A program made the translations under genes and the position numbers. 64,000 nucleotides of DNA from Lates calcarifer (taxonomy: Eukaryota; Chordata; Actinopteri; Centropomidae). The notes under the pieces are model-generated. The model was not told the DNA's origin. It ran no database searches and saw only the letters and a list, made by a program, of their open reading frames with translations. The stretch covers positions 21,962,557-22,026,556 of the forward strand of contig NC_066838.1 of the NCBI RefSeq assembly GCF_001640805.2, in the 5' to 3' direction. Below are positions 1 to 11,105 of this stretch, piece by piece (the first letter of the stretch is position 1; the number at the start of each line of letters is the position of its first letter).

Positions 1-1914
1 GTGAGGTGGGTGATGCCTCTACAAGTTAACATGCCAGTCGACCAGCACTGCTTATGTAGTCCTGATAGAGACCCAGCACCTCAAGGAAAACAAGTCTGTT
101 ACTAACAGGTACTGTATGTTCCCACACAGATCTGGAAAAAACAGACACATTTAACAGCTGAAGCCTGATTATCTAACATGATGCTACAGTGAAAATGTAA
201 GTAAATTTAAGCATTGATAACCTTTATCTCAACACAGCTGTAGCTGTAACCCTGATCATTTTCCTCTGTAACACCTGAACATAAGTTGACCTAACTGCTG
301 CCGGAAACACTGTTCAAAGCAGAGACAGACCTCCCAAATCCCATGTAAAGACTAAAACCAACAGTGAGTTAGTCCCCTCTGTCAATACTCTCTGATTGAA
401 CCAGCCTGTTTGTGGCTCTCTCCAAACCCATTTGTTAATATTTGAGACATAAATCTTTAAAAATGGACCAAACGTTCCCCTATAACAACTGAGCACTGTG
501 GTTTTTGCAAATATTACAAGAGTAAATAGTGTATAGTCAGCTGCAGATTTAATGCTATAATGAGTATTTACAGCAGAATGTATGTGGGAAAATAAGCCAC
601 AGAGCCTGTGTTGATTGTAATAGAAGAACGTGTCACCCAGTGCAAGATTGTGGTGCACTGATGTGTTTTTAATAGTTTTTTTGGAAAACAATGGAGCGCC
701 ACAGTACAGAGGCATAGACTATATTTGTGGATACGCACACAACACTTGTTAGCTGCAAGTATTCATTGTTGGTTTTCAGCTTTTCAGAGGATTTACTGAC
801 AGTAAGAACAATACAGACTTGTCCTTTATAGGTATGCAAAGGACAACATTAACTGGCTGTGACATGTATGCAAATGTGTCAGCAGCAGCAGCAGAGAGAT
901 CAGGAGACTGGAGCAGAGCTGGAGGGAGTCGCCATCACTCTCTGTCTTATTGCTTTGTGCATTTCCAGTGTCAGTGATTTAAAGAACAACAGCCCATTAG
1001 TGAGGGAAATGGTGGCAGGTCCATCACAACAAAATTAAATAGGCTCAATCTGATTGACTGTGCACTTAAATAGACATTTTAATGTGCTAAGGAAGCTAGA
1101 TAATACTGTACCTCAGCCACACCTGTGTGAAATAGAAGTAACTGTGTAATAATTTTGCCACATTCATATATTTAGCCTTTTCTGTCATCTTTACTGTGGT
1201 GTAGTTACTTGGAAAAGACATAAAAACATTTCATATTTGAATAGGAATCTGGATCTCTTAAAATTCCCATCTCATGTTTAGTAAGATTTAAATCCTCCTG
1301 AGGGGGACTTGAATGTCTGTACTAAATTTAATGACAATCCATTAAAGTAACGTAATGTAACTTTGCTGAGCAACAGCGCCCTCTTCAGCCATGAGTGGTA
1401 ATTAATTCTGTTGGGCTCCGAGGCTAAGCGGTTAAGCTCTTATCATATATAAAAAACAAAGCCTTTCACTCGCTTGACTGGAGCACCAGCTTCATAGTCC
1501 AACTCACTGAACTGAAACACAGCCAAATGGTGTTTATTACCCATGATCCCCTGGCTTCTGGAGCAGGAAGTGCTGTATCTGAACAAACACAGCAAACTCT
1601 GTTTATGATTCCAAATGTTTCCAAATGTTTTCTCACTGAATATTTCAGATACATGCTGGTTTATAATGACTTCCAAGTCTCTTAAAGCTATCTACAGCTC
1701 TGCATTATTCTTGATATTGGTGGGGCTCTCTTGCTCACTCAGTTAGCAAGAGATCGTACATGCTAACCAAAGTTACATAGAGCAAAAACAGGCGTTTGGG
1801 GAGCTGTTGCAAGGCAGTGTACCATCAAAATGATTCTGAAGATGCATATTTTATGGCAAAATAGTTACATAACATTGCTTTAAATGGTAAATACTGAGAG
1901 ATTTTACTCAAACG

Positions 1915-2310
1915 TCATGAGATCACTCACCAAAGTCATTAAGATTCATACCTCTGGGCATCATGAATGTCTATGCTCTCTGTCAATCCATCTAGTAAAT
2001 ATTATTCACAGGATAAGTGAAAAGTTTAACCAGCTGGTGGTGCCAGGGAAAATGTCAGAGGATCACCAAAGTTACAGGGATTCATCCTCTGGGGATCATG
2101 AATATCTTTACCAACTTTCATAGCAATCAGTTCAATAGCTGACGAGATATTTCACTAACAGCCAATTAAACCTCATGTTGGCGCTACAGGAAAAATCTGG
2201 GGGAACCAAACTAATTTGATTTCGTTCTCTGGGGACAATGAATATCTCTCTATAAAATTTAATGGCAGTCCATCTTGTAAAGTGAGGGAATGACAGACCA
2301 ACACTGCCAT
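1915..2310 (+). repeat. Tandem copies of a dispersed repeat unit (family A)
   Basis: The core CTCTGGGNATCATGAATNTCT recurs with small changes at about 1952, 2087 and 2227, a spacing of 135-140 bp. Each core is followed by a related segment (AAATTTNATGGCAATCCATC-like). A diverged single copy lies near 1250-1345. Related copies occur elsewhere in both orientations: about 30260-30385, 36530-36900, 41510-41690, 50840-51020 and 52470-52530. This is a widespread interspersed repeat, here in a short tandem array. Confidence 0.65.
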
Positions 2311-3734
2311 CCCTAAGAAGGCAAAACATCTAACAGCACAGACACAGAAAACCTTTCACTCAGTACAGAGCTGCAGTTCTCAGAGATCTCTGAAGCACAA
2401 CAACACAGGCCTCAGCGGGTGGTAAACCCAACATGCTGTTGCCTCATCAGTATGGATAAATGAATCCACTTCTTCCGGGAGAAGCAAAAGGCTGTTTCAC
2501 AGTTCCATGAAATAAGAGAATTGTTCTAAGAATGCTTCAACTTCTGCCTATAGTCCCATGTCAACAAATCTCTCTTCTTAGAGCAGACACTGGTTCACAT
2601 ACCTCACAAAAAGACACATAATAAATTCAGTCTTGAGTCTTCGTGGATTCCAGTAAATATAATTAACCATGTGTAACAGACTGCGCGTGTATGACTTGCT
2701 ACGTAATTTGCTGGCTGACAGTTCAGGAGGTTTGTTGACATTTAATGTGTTATTACTGGATCATTGAATATCATAACAAATTAAAACGAGTTAGTGTATC
2801 TTTCACAGCTCGTAGTGCTTTTAATTAAAATTTATGGAGTTAAATTCTCTGGAGAGACTACCTTATTTTAGCTAATTGAAATATTCACACAGCCTTTGGC
2901 GCTGCAGATTCCTGTGTTTGGTTCGTGTCCTTTATAAGACCTCAGCGCTCCTCCAGCAGACAGCTCTGGTGTCTGATGTCTGTCTGTTGATGCAGCTGAG
3001 GCACATTGAAGTGGTTGACTGTGCTGCCGGCTGTGGCTGGAGGAGACTTGTGTCTGCTGATGTGCCTTTGAGGGACTAAATCATCCATTTGCCACCACTT
3101 TGTTTTTTTAAACTCGGGGCAGCAAGCAAATAAATCCCTGCCATTCCAGGATCATCTGCTCAGTGTTTATTTACTCACACTTAACTTTCTCCTTCTGCTT
3201 GACCTGTACTCCTCAGGATGAGCCAAAAGCAGCATTTAATATGGGAACAGAACAGCAGGATTATACAATCTTTGATACTGTATTAACTTTATCCTGTTGT
3301 GAAATAGTGATACAAGGTCAAACATTAAGTCAGTCTTCCCGAAAAAGATATTCAAATTAAAGAAGTTCTTACATTTGACTTGACCATTATCATTGGAAAT
3401 TTGAGAACTGGCAAGTCAGACTGAATTTACATACACATACACTGCACAAGGTCTTCAAACAGCTGCACAATTACATTTAGATGTTGAGCAAACTGAAGTT
3501 TTATGGACAAATTAAGTCCATTTTGGTCCCAACTGTAGTGGCGTGGTTCACAGGGCCAACAAAAACAAACCTCAGCGGGTGGCAGCACCATAAACAAGTC
3601 ACACTTACACAAGATGGTCAGCTGTAAAAGAGCTGGAGAGCAAGCTTGGGTTAAATGCTACCATTAAAAGACTCTCTAATCTGTATACATTTGAATTTTG
3701 CAAATTTGTAATCATGCTCCTGTACATAAAGGCA

Positions 3735-4540
3735 GTGGTGTAAGGACATCTACTCAAGTGCTGTACTTTGTATTTATGTTACTTGTATGCTAAATACTTC
3801 TGTCTCACTACATTTCAATGGAGGTTACTACTACTCTTATTTGAAAGCAATAGTTACCAGTTACCTTGCTTTTATATACAAAACAAATGATTGGTTTATA
3901 AAAAGAGATGTATTTTTATTAACTAAAATAGCTAACATTGTATAAATCAGTAAAATATTAGAGCTACAACAGCAAGATGCTACTAACATATACATTGTAA
4001 AAAATAATTAATGTGGTTCAACTTAAAACTTAAGTTAAATTGCTGCCTTAAAATGTGATTAAACTGAACCTGAAGATAAACTTTGTTTCAACTCAAAAAG
4101 TTTAAGTCCTACAAGTTGCTTAGCTGATGATCATGTGTTGTTTAAACTTGACACTTTGCATTAAAACAACTGTGTTATATTATCCATTTCAGAAAACTTC
4201 AAACAAACTTAAAGTTCTACAATATTTAACTCATAATTTCAATTTAACCTGAACTATAATCACACCAACTGCAATTTCGAGTTAGGTTTACTTGCCTTTT
4301 TTAGGCAGAAATTGAATTTAAGATTTCAAATTAAGAGGACTAATTTTTTAATCAATATTTCTTGACTAATAACAGCTACTACCAGGACTATTACTTTTTA
4401 TATGCTAACATGCTGCCAACACTGAAGTATTTCTACTTAAATACTTCAGATTATGAAAAGGACTTTTACTTGTAATGGAGTATTCTTTACTACGTTATAT
4501 TTTTACTTTTACTTGGGTAAGGGATCTGTATATTTCTTCT
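3735..4540. repeat. Interspersed repeat with a nested second element
   Basis: The outer parts (about 3735-3990 and 4380-4540) carry the pattern of short words such as TACTTGAGTA, TACTTTTACTT and 'actaCATTTC' seen in a repeat common in fish introns. Similar words recur at 22325-22480, 45085-45225 and 53530-53965. Between them, about 3995-4345, lies a different AT-rich segment built on GGTTCAACTTAAAACTTAAG and TTAGGTTTACTTGCC. I read this as a second element inserted into the first. Confidence 0.45.
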
Positions 4541-4861
4541 TCACAGCTGTACGGTGTCTTGTATTACTACAGTCTGCAAAAGTTGCGGTATTTTTCTTTC
4601 TAAAAATGAAATAATATGTCAAATTGCTTGAAAAGTGTGCTACTAAACTACCAAGACACAAAATACCAATGTTTCTTTAAATGTCACATCATGTCTTTGG
4701 ATTCCGCTGATAAAAGTATCACTTTTATCTTTTAATGTCTCACTGGAGTTTTCAAGTTATGGTGCATTTGTGATTTACAACAGTTTTGCTTGTTTTCTTC
4801 TCAGCAGTTGTTGAGCGGCTACTGTAACACAGTGTGCTGCTGGCAGCTCCTCCCATCCCGC

Positions 4862-4869
4862 TATAAGAG
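4862..4869 (+). promoter_or_regulatory. TATA box of tcf15
   Basis: TATAAGAG lies about 220 bp upstream of the tcf15 start codon. A CAGCTG E-box follows directly at 4872-4877. The spacing suits a transcription start near 4890-4900 and a leader of about 190 nt. This is inferred from motif and position only. Confidence 0.55.
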
Positions 4870-5081
4870 CCCAGCTGACCAGGTAGTCAGGGTCCATCCC
4901 TAAAACAGGCCAGTGAAAACTGACTTAGGAAAACACGGTCAGCTTGTTTAAAACGTCTTTTTTTCCCCCCTCGCTGGTCGGTTACATGCAGCCTTCGTGT
5001 CATATTGAGATGTAGGAAAAGTCCCTGAGTTTGTTTTCGGACTAATCTAACTGAGGATTTGGGGCTGGGACTTTTTTTTAA

Positions 5082-6151
5082 ATGATGACTTTTGCCATGC
5101 TGCGGCCCGTGGCGACGCACTTAATCTACTCAGACTTCACTCTCATGTCCGAGGACGATGAAAACCGAAGCGAAAGCGACGGCAGCTCGGAGCGAAGTTA
5201 CAGCGACTCCACCGAAAAACGCAGGAGGATTTCGCACAAACTGGAAGGAGACTCCGTGGTGGTCATGAAACAGAGGAGCGCCGCTAACGCCCGAGAGAGA
5301 GGCAGGACCCAGAGCGTCAACACCGCGTTCACGGCTCTCCGGACTCTCATACCCACCGAGCCAGTGGACAGAAAGCTCTCCAAGATTGAAACTCTTCGCC
5401 TGGCGTCTAGCTACATTTCCCATCTGGCCAACGTGCTTCTCATTGGAGACGGCGGCGCTGATGGACAGCCGTGCCTCGGCGCGGTCCATGTGCAGGGAGA
5501 GAGCGGGGCGAAGCAGCCGCGGACCATCTGCACCTTCTGCCTGAGCAACCAGAGAAAAGGAGTAAGTGCTGTTTTATATGTCCATGGCCAAACAGGCTTA
5601 AAATCCAGCGCAGTTTAAACGCAACTGATGTGTTAAATGTCCAGATTTTATCATAATAGTGACCAGCAACTCATCACCTCTGGGCTCAGACACGTTTTTT
5701 TGCTTTATAATTTACTTTTGTAAAAGATTTGTCTGATGTAGCGTCTTATTTCTAAATCGTGGGCACTTCATGGGCTCGTCGCTTTAACTGGAAGTGTGTG
5801 CGTAAAAGTGCTTTTTACGCACTGCACATGTCTTGGCGCCCGTTGTAAATTCAGACAGTCAGACACAGATGGTGTTTTTTTTTTAACTGGAAGAACTTCA
5901 CTATGTGTAGAGCATAACATGATGTACCAGACAACATAATCCTCAGCTGCCTCAAAATGTTTTTGACGTTAAATGATGAGTAAACGAATCGTCTTTTTTC
6001 CTATAAAGCTACGCTGACTTCTGTGCAGTTCAGTTAAATATTGTTGATTCTTTGTGTGACTGAGACATTTCTTTCTCTCTCTCTCCAGATAAAGGATGGC
6101 AAAGACTGTATAAAAATGCGAGGACTGGGTCCACTGCGAATGCGACGCTGA
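5082..6151 (+). CDS. tcf15: Transcription factor 15 (paraxis), bHLH
   Basis: Two coding exons, 5082-5561 and 6089-6151, give 180 residues; the donor is GGA|GTAAGT and the acceptor CTCTCCAG. Paraxis is a class II bHLH factor that dimerises with E proteins in the nucleus and controls somite epithelialisation and paraxial mesoderm patterning. The bHLH spans about residues 64-120: basic region [14 protein letters not shown], helix 1 [14 protein letters not shown], helix 2 [15 protein letters not shown]. Three features favour tcf15 over its relative scleraxis: the N-terminus [15 protein letters not shown], the QSVN basic segment (scleraxis has NSVN), and the end [12 protein letters not shown] followed by [13 protein letters not shown]. 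Two ATGs are adjacent (5082 and 5085); by comparison with mammalian TCF15 the second is probably used. The usual Asp in RERDR is Gly here, at a position that varies across the bHLH superfamily. Confidence 0.95.
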
Positions 6152-6441
6152 CTGAAGACCAGTGAATGATCAGCGACCTGAAAATAATCAGAGACTTTCT
6201 CAGGGAAGAGTCGGAGCTGGTGTCACAAGGCACAGACACACACCAACACACACACATAGGCAAACACAGACACATACTCATGCTGGATCAAATGATGGAA
6301 GAAAAAGAGAGAAAAGACTATTTATACTTGACTGAGAAAATTAATTTTTGCATAAGCCTTTCAAAGATGCAGTGCATTTGTTTGAAACTTATGAGTTTTT
6401 GTCCTTTTTCGTTTGTTTGTTTGTTTTTTGAAAAAGTTTTA

Positions 6442-6467
6442 AATAAAATATATTTTATCAAAATAAA
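6442..6467 (+). promoter_or_regulatory. Polyadenylation signals of tcf15
   Basis: Two AATAAA hexamers, at 6442-6447 and 6462-6467, lie about 300 bp after the tcf15 stop. They imply a 3' UTR of roughly 330 nt. Confidence 0.6.
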
Positions 6468-6837
6468 AGTGCTTTTCCTGATTCCTGTTTATATACAATC
6501 AGGTTTGTCATTGTAACAAAAAGAAACACACCTGCAATATAAACAAAGCTGCCAAACAGAATGAAGTTGCTCTCGTTTACACTGATGTAAAAGTGAGAGC
6601 ATGTGTAGTTAACTGTTGAAAAGCAGAGAAGAATAATTTCCTTGAGAGTCTTTTCAGACCTTCTCTGTTTCAGGTCGCTTTTATTATAAAACTGAAAATG
6701 ACTGACACTTCAATTTCTATTAAGAAACTTAAAATGTCTGACAACTAAAAGCTCAGTGAGCAAACAGTATTCAAATATAAATCCTCCTAATTGCCAATTC
6801 AAATGGGGGTAAAATGTCTTTTATGTCTTTATGGAAA

Positions 6838-6880
6838 GTGTCACACCCACACCCACGCACACACACGCACACACACATTT
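6838..6880 (+). repeat. Imperfect CA microsatellite
   Basis: A run of CA dinucleotides broken by CCCA and CGCA variants. The two small open frames across it are products of the repeat. Confidence 0.8.
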
Positions 6881-7142
6881 CCATTGTTTCCAGTTACGTT
6901 GCCAAGACGTTGTTTATGAAGCCTGCAGAGCCACAGCAAAAAAGGGTTCAGGGTTTCTGGTGTCACTGCCTGCTGGATTTTTTTTTTCCAAATCTCACGA
7001 TTGGTGTTTTTTGAAGTCTGTTATCGATTAGTCACGGCAAATAGTAGCCCACACTCTACTCTGAGCCCCCAACACAGCTGTTGGTATGTCAGGGGGATAA
7101 ATCACTGCCGTTGGCCCAATAGACAGGGAGAGATGGGGTGAG

Positions 7143-7155
7143 AGGTCAGAGGTCA
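7143..7155 (+). promoter_or_regulatory. DR1 nuclear-receptor half-site pair
   Basis: AGGTCA-G-AGGTCA is a perfect direct repeat with one-base spacing, the form bound by RXR heterodimers, HNF4 and COUP-TF. It lies about 1 kb downstream of tcf15. Binding is not shown; a match of this quality is uncommon but can occur by chance. Confidence 0.4.
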
Positions 7156-7559
7156 CGGTGGAGCACAGAAGTGAAACCCTGTTGACTTGCAATCAATGCT
7201 CGCCCTCTTACTATCGCTATCATCATGACAGATAATTAATATTTTGTATATTTTCTTACATTTGACTGGAAAAGTTTGTGAATATTCTCCTGCAACACGC
7301 TCCCTGCAGCACACAGCCAGTTCAGACCACTCGCACTGGAAAATATTTCATAAGTGCTGAGACATCAGGCTGTTAAGCAAAGGCAGCCCAGTCTCTGCGG
7401 GCTTCTTTCTGTCTTCTCCAGTCTGCAAAAGCCACTGAAGTGATCGGTCTAACAGGCAGATTGCAGCTCAGATACACAGACAGCTGAGCCCGGGTTCCTG
7501 TCTGGCATCGCTGTGAATCAGACCACAAACTTAGTCCTCAGAATGACAGAGGAGAGCTC

Positions 7560-8130
7560 CCCTGGTGACACAGGAGGCTGTATGGAAAGAGAATTTTAAG
7601 GCAGTTAAAGGTGCATGCTGGGGGTCTGAGCCCCCCTTCTCCCCCCTCCCCACCTGCCCTGTCAGGCTAATTGGAATTTGCTGTGCTAAGTTCTTCATGC
7701 TCAGGGGCCCAGGCCTCCCCAAATGGCTCCCCGAGGCTCCCCCCGGCAGGAAGATGTCACGGAGGCACAGGAAGGGAAAACAACGCCCGGCCGACCTCTC
7801 TGAGGAACTCTCTGTGCGGCGGGCTTTGGGTCAGCGCCAGTCTTGACATCATCCGGCGCTGGGACCCAGATGTACAGCTCTCTGGTGGTACTTTTCAGAG
7901 CGAGCGAATCAAATAGTGAGCTTTCAACAAAATCGGAAAGGAGACTTTTTTTTTTCCCCCCTCTGAAGATGACAGGTAATAAATTGATAGCAGAGAGCAT
8001 CAGAAGAGATGTGAGGGGGGAGAAAGCAAAGGCAGCAAATAAGGTCAGCATGGATCTGTTTAACATGTCTGACAGGCGAGGATCCACCTGGGGACCACTG
8101 CAAAGGTTTACTACTTCACTTCGGTGAGTT
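7560..8130. other. GC-rich block of unknown role
   Basis: Base composition rises well above the surrounding DNA, with pyrimidine-rich and GGCCCAGGCC-type segments. Several overlapping open frames of 80-130 codons lie on both strands, and none resembles a protein family I know. The block could be a conserved regulatory element, a CpG-rich promoter-like patch or an unannotated exon. I cannot separate these from sequence alone. Confidence 0.3.
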
Positions 8131-8911
8131 TTTCCTCTTCCTCGGACATTCGCATCTCTTAATCCCAGCAGAGATTTTGAGCAGGAAGAATTTCAGCGGA
8201 GATGAAATGAAGCTAGACGGTAGTTCCACCTCCTCCTGCCAGTTTTGTGACCTGAGATGAAAAATGGCCTTGATAGTCTGCACTCTATTGTTTTGTTTTT
8301 GTTTTTTGTTTTTTTGACAGAAAAAAATGAGAACAGCAGCAACACACTTGTTACTTCTCTTTACTCTCTATTTTTGCTGTATTTCTTTGATGGATGAAGC
8401 CTGAAATCACCTTTGTAACTTTATATGAACAAACATAACTGGATTAACTTTAAAACTGATAGTTTTGACCCGGTGCTAGTGTTATTTTTTTATATTTCTG
8501 TTTCTGTTTTTACCCAGATTCAAGCTCAGGTTTCACCTTGAAACTGTCACAACTTTATTGTTACATGTACCAAACAATATGGCAACATGGCAAAGGATGC
8601 ATATATTATTAATGAATTTAAAACACAGAGTAATATGCATGTTTAAAAAGAGCTGGAGTAGATGATAACAGTTTGCAACAGTACTATATTTTAGTTTGGG
8701 TAAATAGCCCCCAAGGAATATAAACACACTAGCACTGGGTCAAAACCAGTGTTGCCAGATTGGACTGACAAAAAGTAGCATAGTTTGTCCTCAGCTCTTA
8801 ATGTTTAATGAAACATTTTCAATCTTTATCACAGTGCAATAATACACGATGCAGAATAATAACTGGAAAGACGCAGCTTTTGTTGTCGTGAACTCGAATG
8901 ACACTTGGTTT

Positions 8912-8941
8912 TGACGTCATCGGTCATCGGTCATCGGTCAT
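8912..8941 (+). promoter_or_regulatory. Palindromic CRE with a short GTCATCG tandem repeat
   Basis: TGACGTCA, a full cAMP-response element, is at 8912-8919. It runs into 3.7 copies of the 7-mer GTCATCG (8916-8941). The repeat units carry TCATCGG rather than further complete CREs. Confidence 0.4.
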
Positions 8942-10984
8942 TTCGTGTCGAGCTGAACTCAGTGCCCCGTCAGTCTCAATCATACTGCTGATGATGAGAG
9001 GAAGGGCAGATTTATGGGAATATAGCCTAACTAAACAAATGGTACAAACAAGCAAAAGGCTGCCTGAGCTTAGTTCACCCATCCAGTTAAATTGAAAACA
9101 AATGGGCAGAAAACCACCCAAACTGGCAACACTGGTCAAAACCAAACCTGGTCTTAGGTTGTTTTCTACATATGGGTCAAAACAGTGTTGTGCTAGTGCA
9201 GTAATTTTTAGTTTGTGGGATTGAATGCTGAACATAAAAGAGCAGCAACACATTTCATGATGATTTTTGTGTAAAGGATTTAGATGTAAGAAGGCTGCAC
9301 TACAACAATAAAGTTCCTTATTACAATAAATTTCACTTCAGAGTAAACCTGAAACAACACTGAATGTGTAGAATTTGTCTTCTTTATGTTGCCCATTGTG
9401 CAGCTCACTGTTTTATAGTACATTTCAGACTGCAGTTTAATGTTTTGGAAAGAGTCATTCATGCATAAATGTAATGTAACGTCTCAGCCTGTTCATGCTG
9501 ATTGAGTGACTAACAAACAGAAGAGGAAACGGACACATTCAGGAGGAGCGATTTAATGAACGCTGTTGAGCAATCTCTCCACGAAAACATCTTCACAGAT
9601 GAAACACAAATCACTGCTCAGACAGGACTGACTGTTCAAACGTGTTCCTGTCCTTGCCTCACAGAAAAAAAAGAAGCTAAAATAGATGATCCAGAAACGG
9701 GAAGGATGTAAAGCATTTTTTTAACATCATCTGGGAGCGCAGTCCTGATTCCCAGATGGGTGCTTATCTCCAGGATTTTGTAGTCTTGCCAGAGAGCTCT
9801 TGTTAGAAACAAACCTGCACATGGTAATATTTTAATAGCTTTTGCTCTCACAGAGTCTGTTTCAGCATGTTTCAAACACTCACTGGCAGGGGAGATGGCC
9901 CCTCGCTCCACCTGCATGTCAAAGATATTAATGATTCTGAGTCACTTTTGTGGCTTGAGACTCAGATGTACCTCGCTTCCGATTTTACTGAACATGACCA
10001 CTTTTCCGAAAAGAAGGAGAAGAGGCGGAGGAGGAGGAGGAGGAAGTCTGTCTGCCTGACCGTGAGCCGAGCTTCTGTGGGGGGTGGGGTGGGAGGTAGA
10101 AAAGCCCGTCTGAGGAGACGGTTGTGTCTCCTCAAACATACAAGAACAATTGTTTTCATGTGCCAGAGAGTTTGGCAAGCATTTCAGACAGAGGGAGGAT
10201 GATGGAGGGCCGTGCAGTGAATAGGAGGAGTGGGTGGGGGTAAGTCGGTGAGAGGAAATCCCAGAGAAGAAATTAGGGAACAATACAGATCGTCGTAACA
10301 CAGCTCCGTTCTGCTGCAGGCTCGCCTCGGACAATCAACCCCTCGCACTCAGCAGCCTGCCAAAGGTGACAATCCAGCAATACAGACTTAAAGGGGTTTT
10401 TTGCTTCCTTAAGTAAACAATTGAACAGGCAGTGTGATGCAGCTCTGCAGCCTCAATTCCTTCACAAAGGCAGGAATCACAGTCACATTCAATGGTCCAA
10501 AAAACAAAAGTATTATCCAGATCAAACTGGAGAAATCCTCACGTCTTCTGAGTGAATATAAAACTGTTCGTCCCCTCAAACATGTGTAAACTGATTTGGG
10601 CAACAATTTGACAATAATCTGAGCCAGGCTGATATGTTTGTTTTGTTTGGAAGAAGTATTCAGGTTCTTTATTGGGGTAAAAATAACAATAATGCAACAT
10701 AAAAACACTCAATGTCAAGCAAAGGTGCACTGATAAGAAAACCTACACTGAAAATGTCACACAAGTAAATAATGTAGAAAAATGGCCGGGTTGTATTTAG
10801 TTTGTGTTTTACAATGCAGCGAGTAAAATCACACAAAAAGCTGTCACAACAAATCTGATCCATCCGGTCTAAAGGAATTTAGGTCAGAGATACAGGTTTC
10901 CAAAACTTCGATCTAACAAGGTTAAATGCGCTGAACTCTAGTTTGTCCTGGTTCACATTGTTGCAGGTTTTTTTTGGCTCTTCT

Positions 10985-11105
10985 CACATGAACCTTTTAT
11001 TGTTTTAATACCAACCGTTGTCTTATTGTGTTTTTTTATTATGTTTATGTTTTATGCTTTAATGCTTCCCTGTAGCAAAAACAATTTCCTCTTGTGGGAC
11101 AATAA
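10985..11105 (+). repeat. Possible retroelement 3' tail
   Basis: The segment ending CTTGTGGGACAATAAAGATC resembles the 3' end of fish non-LTR elements that end in an ACAATAAAG-type tail. A similar piece appears near 13640-13690 (GGGGCAATAAGT), and an inverted one near 28200-28245 (ACTTTATTGTCC). No coding part is attached. Confidence 0.35.

Larger units (their letters stand above)
1..4860. other. Non-coding region upstream of tcf15
   Basis: I see no supportable gene in this stretch. The longest open frame (minus strand, 314-715) has no recognisable domain, no splice context and no family resemblance. The region holds copies of dispersed repeats (around 1240-1345, 1915-2310 and 3735-4540, listed separately) and AT-rich sequence. 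It may contain tcf15 regulatory DNA, but nothing in the sequence alone proves it. Confidence 0.6.

Noticed and set aside
314..715. 133-codon minus-strand open frame
   Set aside because: No domain, no splice signals that extend it, AT-rich composition, and no family resemblance.
1415..1445. GGCTAAGCGGTTAAGCT, resembling the D-arm part of a leucine or serine tRNA
   Set aside because: No acceptor stem, anticodon arm or T-arm (GGTTCRANNCC) follows at the right distance. At most it is a diverged tRNA-derived SINE scrap.
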